DNA of 61,201 nt, taken from positions 1 to 61,201 of the forward strand of contig JAOPYO010000478.1 of the NCBI GenBank assembly GCA_025964575.1. The letters are read 5' to 3'. The DNA comes from Actinomycetes bacterium (GTDB lineage: Bacteria; Actinomycetota; Actinomycetes; Streptosporangiales; Streptosporangiaceae). Position numbers and translations under genes: made by a program. The notes under the pieces are model-generated. The model worked only from the letters and a program-made list of their open reading frames with translations, had not been told where the DNA came from and ran no database searches. This document shows, one piece after another, positions 60,963 to 61,201 of this stretch. Position 1 is the first letter of the stretch; the number at the start of each line of letters is the position of its first letter.

Positions 60963-61201
60963 TCACGGAGCCGCAGTCCCGGTCGGTGCTGACCCGGTAA
61001 CCCCCATTAGGTTTTCGGCAAGGACAGGACAGGACTGCGCGATCGGGTAGCCGAGGCGGGCGAGTTCGCCCTGTATCCGGCGTTGGTCCCAGCTGCTGTT
61101 CTCCCGGGCCAGGCGCAGGATGAGTTGCTTGACCGTGTGCGCGGTGGAAGGTCTGCCGGGGCCGTCGATGCTGGGTGTAGGCCCATATGCGGGCGAGGAG
61201 T
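60963..61201 (-). pseudogene. Integrase-core (IS3/IS481-like) transposase fragment
   Basis: The frame is open to the right edge and reads STAHTVKQLILRLARENSSW, then DQRRIQGELARLGYPIAQS. This is the region before the DDE catalytic core of IS3-type/helix-turn-helix integrase-core transposases. Similarity breaks off after IAQS, and the frame stops at 60965-60963, so the catalytic domain is missing. The N-terminal part lies outside the window. Confidence 0.7.

Overview
The window is high-GC DNA from an actinomycete. The evidence is the codon use, the many GTG starts, ATGA start/stop overlaps, an ECF42-type sigma factor paired with a DGPF/YCII protein, F420-type luciferase-like enzymes, a PPOX-class F420 protein, an Rv1733c-like membrane protein and MmyB-type and PaaX regulators. 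I cannot name the genus; the order Streptosporangiales is a guess.

Layout. 1-4005: a decayed margin with the end of an HNH endonuclease gene, an IS982 remnant, a beheaded GNAT gene, the sigma/YCII pair, the tail of an acyl-CoA ligase and a broken S-adenosyl methyltransferase. 4022-15368 (minus): one long, mostly overlapping operon. In transcription order it encodes a branched-chain/aromatic-type ABC importer (binding protein, two ATPases, two permeases), an SDR, an amidohydrolase, an acyl-CoA synthetase, a MaoC hydratase, an IclR regulator, a Rieske oxygenase, a 67-residue protein and a ferredoxin reductase. 15527-18295 (plus): a PaaX regulator and a feruloyl-CoA-synthase-type ligase behind a 36-bp palindrome. 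18393-21548 (minus): enoyl-CoA hydratase, 3-hydroxyacyl-CoA dehydrogenase, PaaI-type thioesterase and a second PaaX. 21702-27006 (plus): boxC, boxB, benzoate-CoA ligase and a PaaY-like hexapeptide protein. 27396-29159 (plus): a MOSC / ferredoxin-reductase / [2Fe-2S] fusion.

My reading is that 4-29 kb is a catabolic island for aromatic acids. It would import the acid, remove methoxy or similar groups (Rieske pair), form CoA thioesters with three different ligases, shorten a phenylpropanoid side chain (hydratase, dehydrogenase) and break the ring by the aerobic benzoyl-CoA epoxide (Box) route. No recognisable boxA, boxD or thiolase lies in the window.

29-33 kb holds three F420-type luciferase-family oxidoreductases and a PPOX-fold protein. 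33-46 kb is mixed: membrane proteins, a beta-helix lipoprotein, a DeoR-MFS-HAD set with a broken HAD gene, a two-component system coupled to an ABC exporter, an O-methyltransferase and several gene fragments. 46-60 kb carries stand-alone metabolic and stress genes: SDR, SMI1/KNR4, SRPBCC, FUSC exporter, NAD kinase, aldo-keto reductase/LysR, ArsR-YbaK, DNA polymerase IV, cupin-NmrA/HTH, a 2-oxoglutarate-type oxygenase and TetR. The right edge (59987-61201) is again debris: a MaoC tail, the 3' part of a selenocysteine-type tRNA, and a truncated transposase. No rRNA, complete tRNA or CRISPR array was seen.
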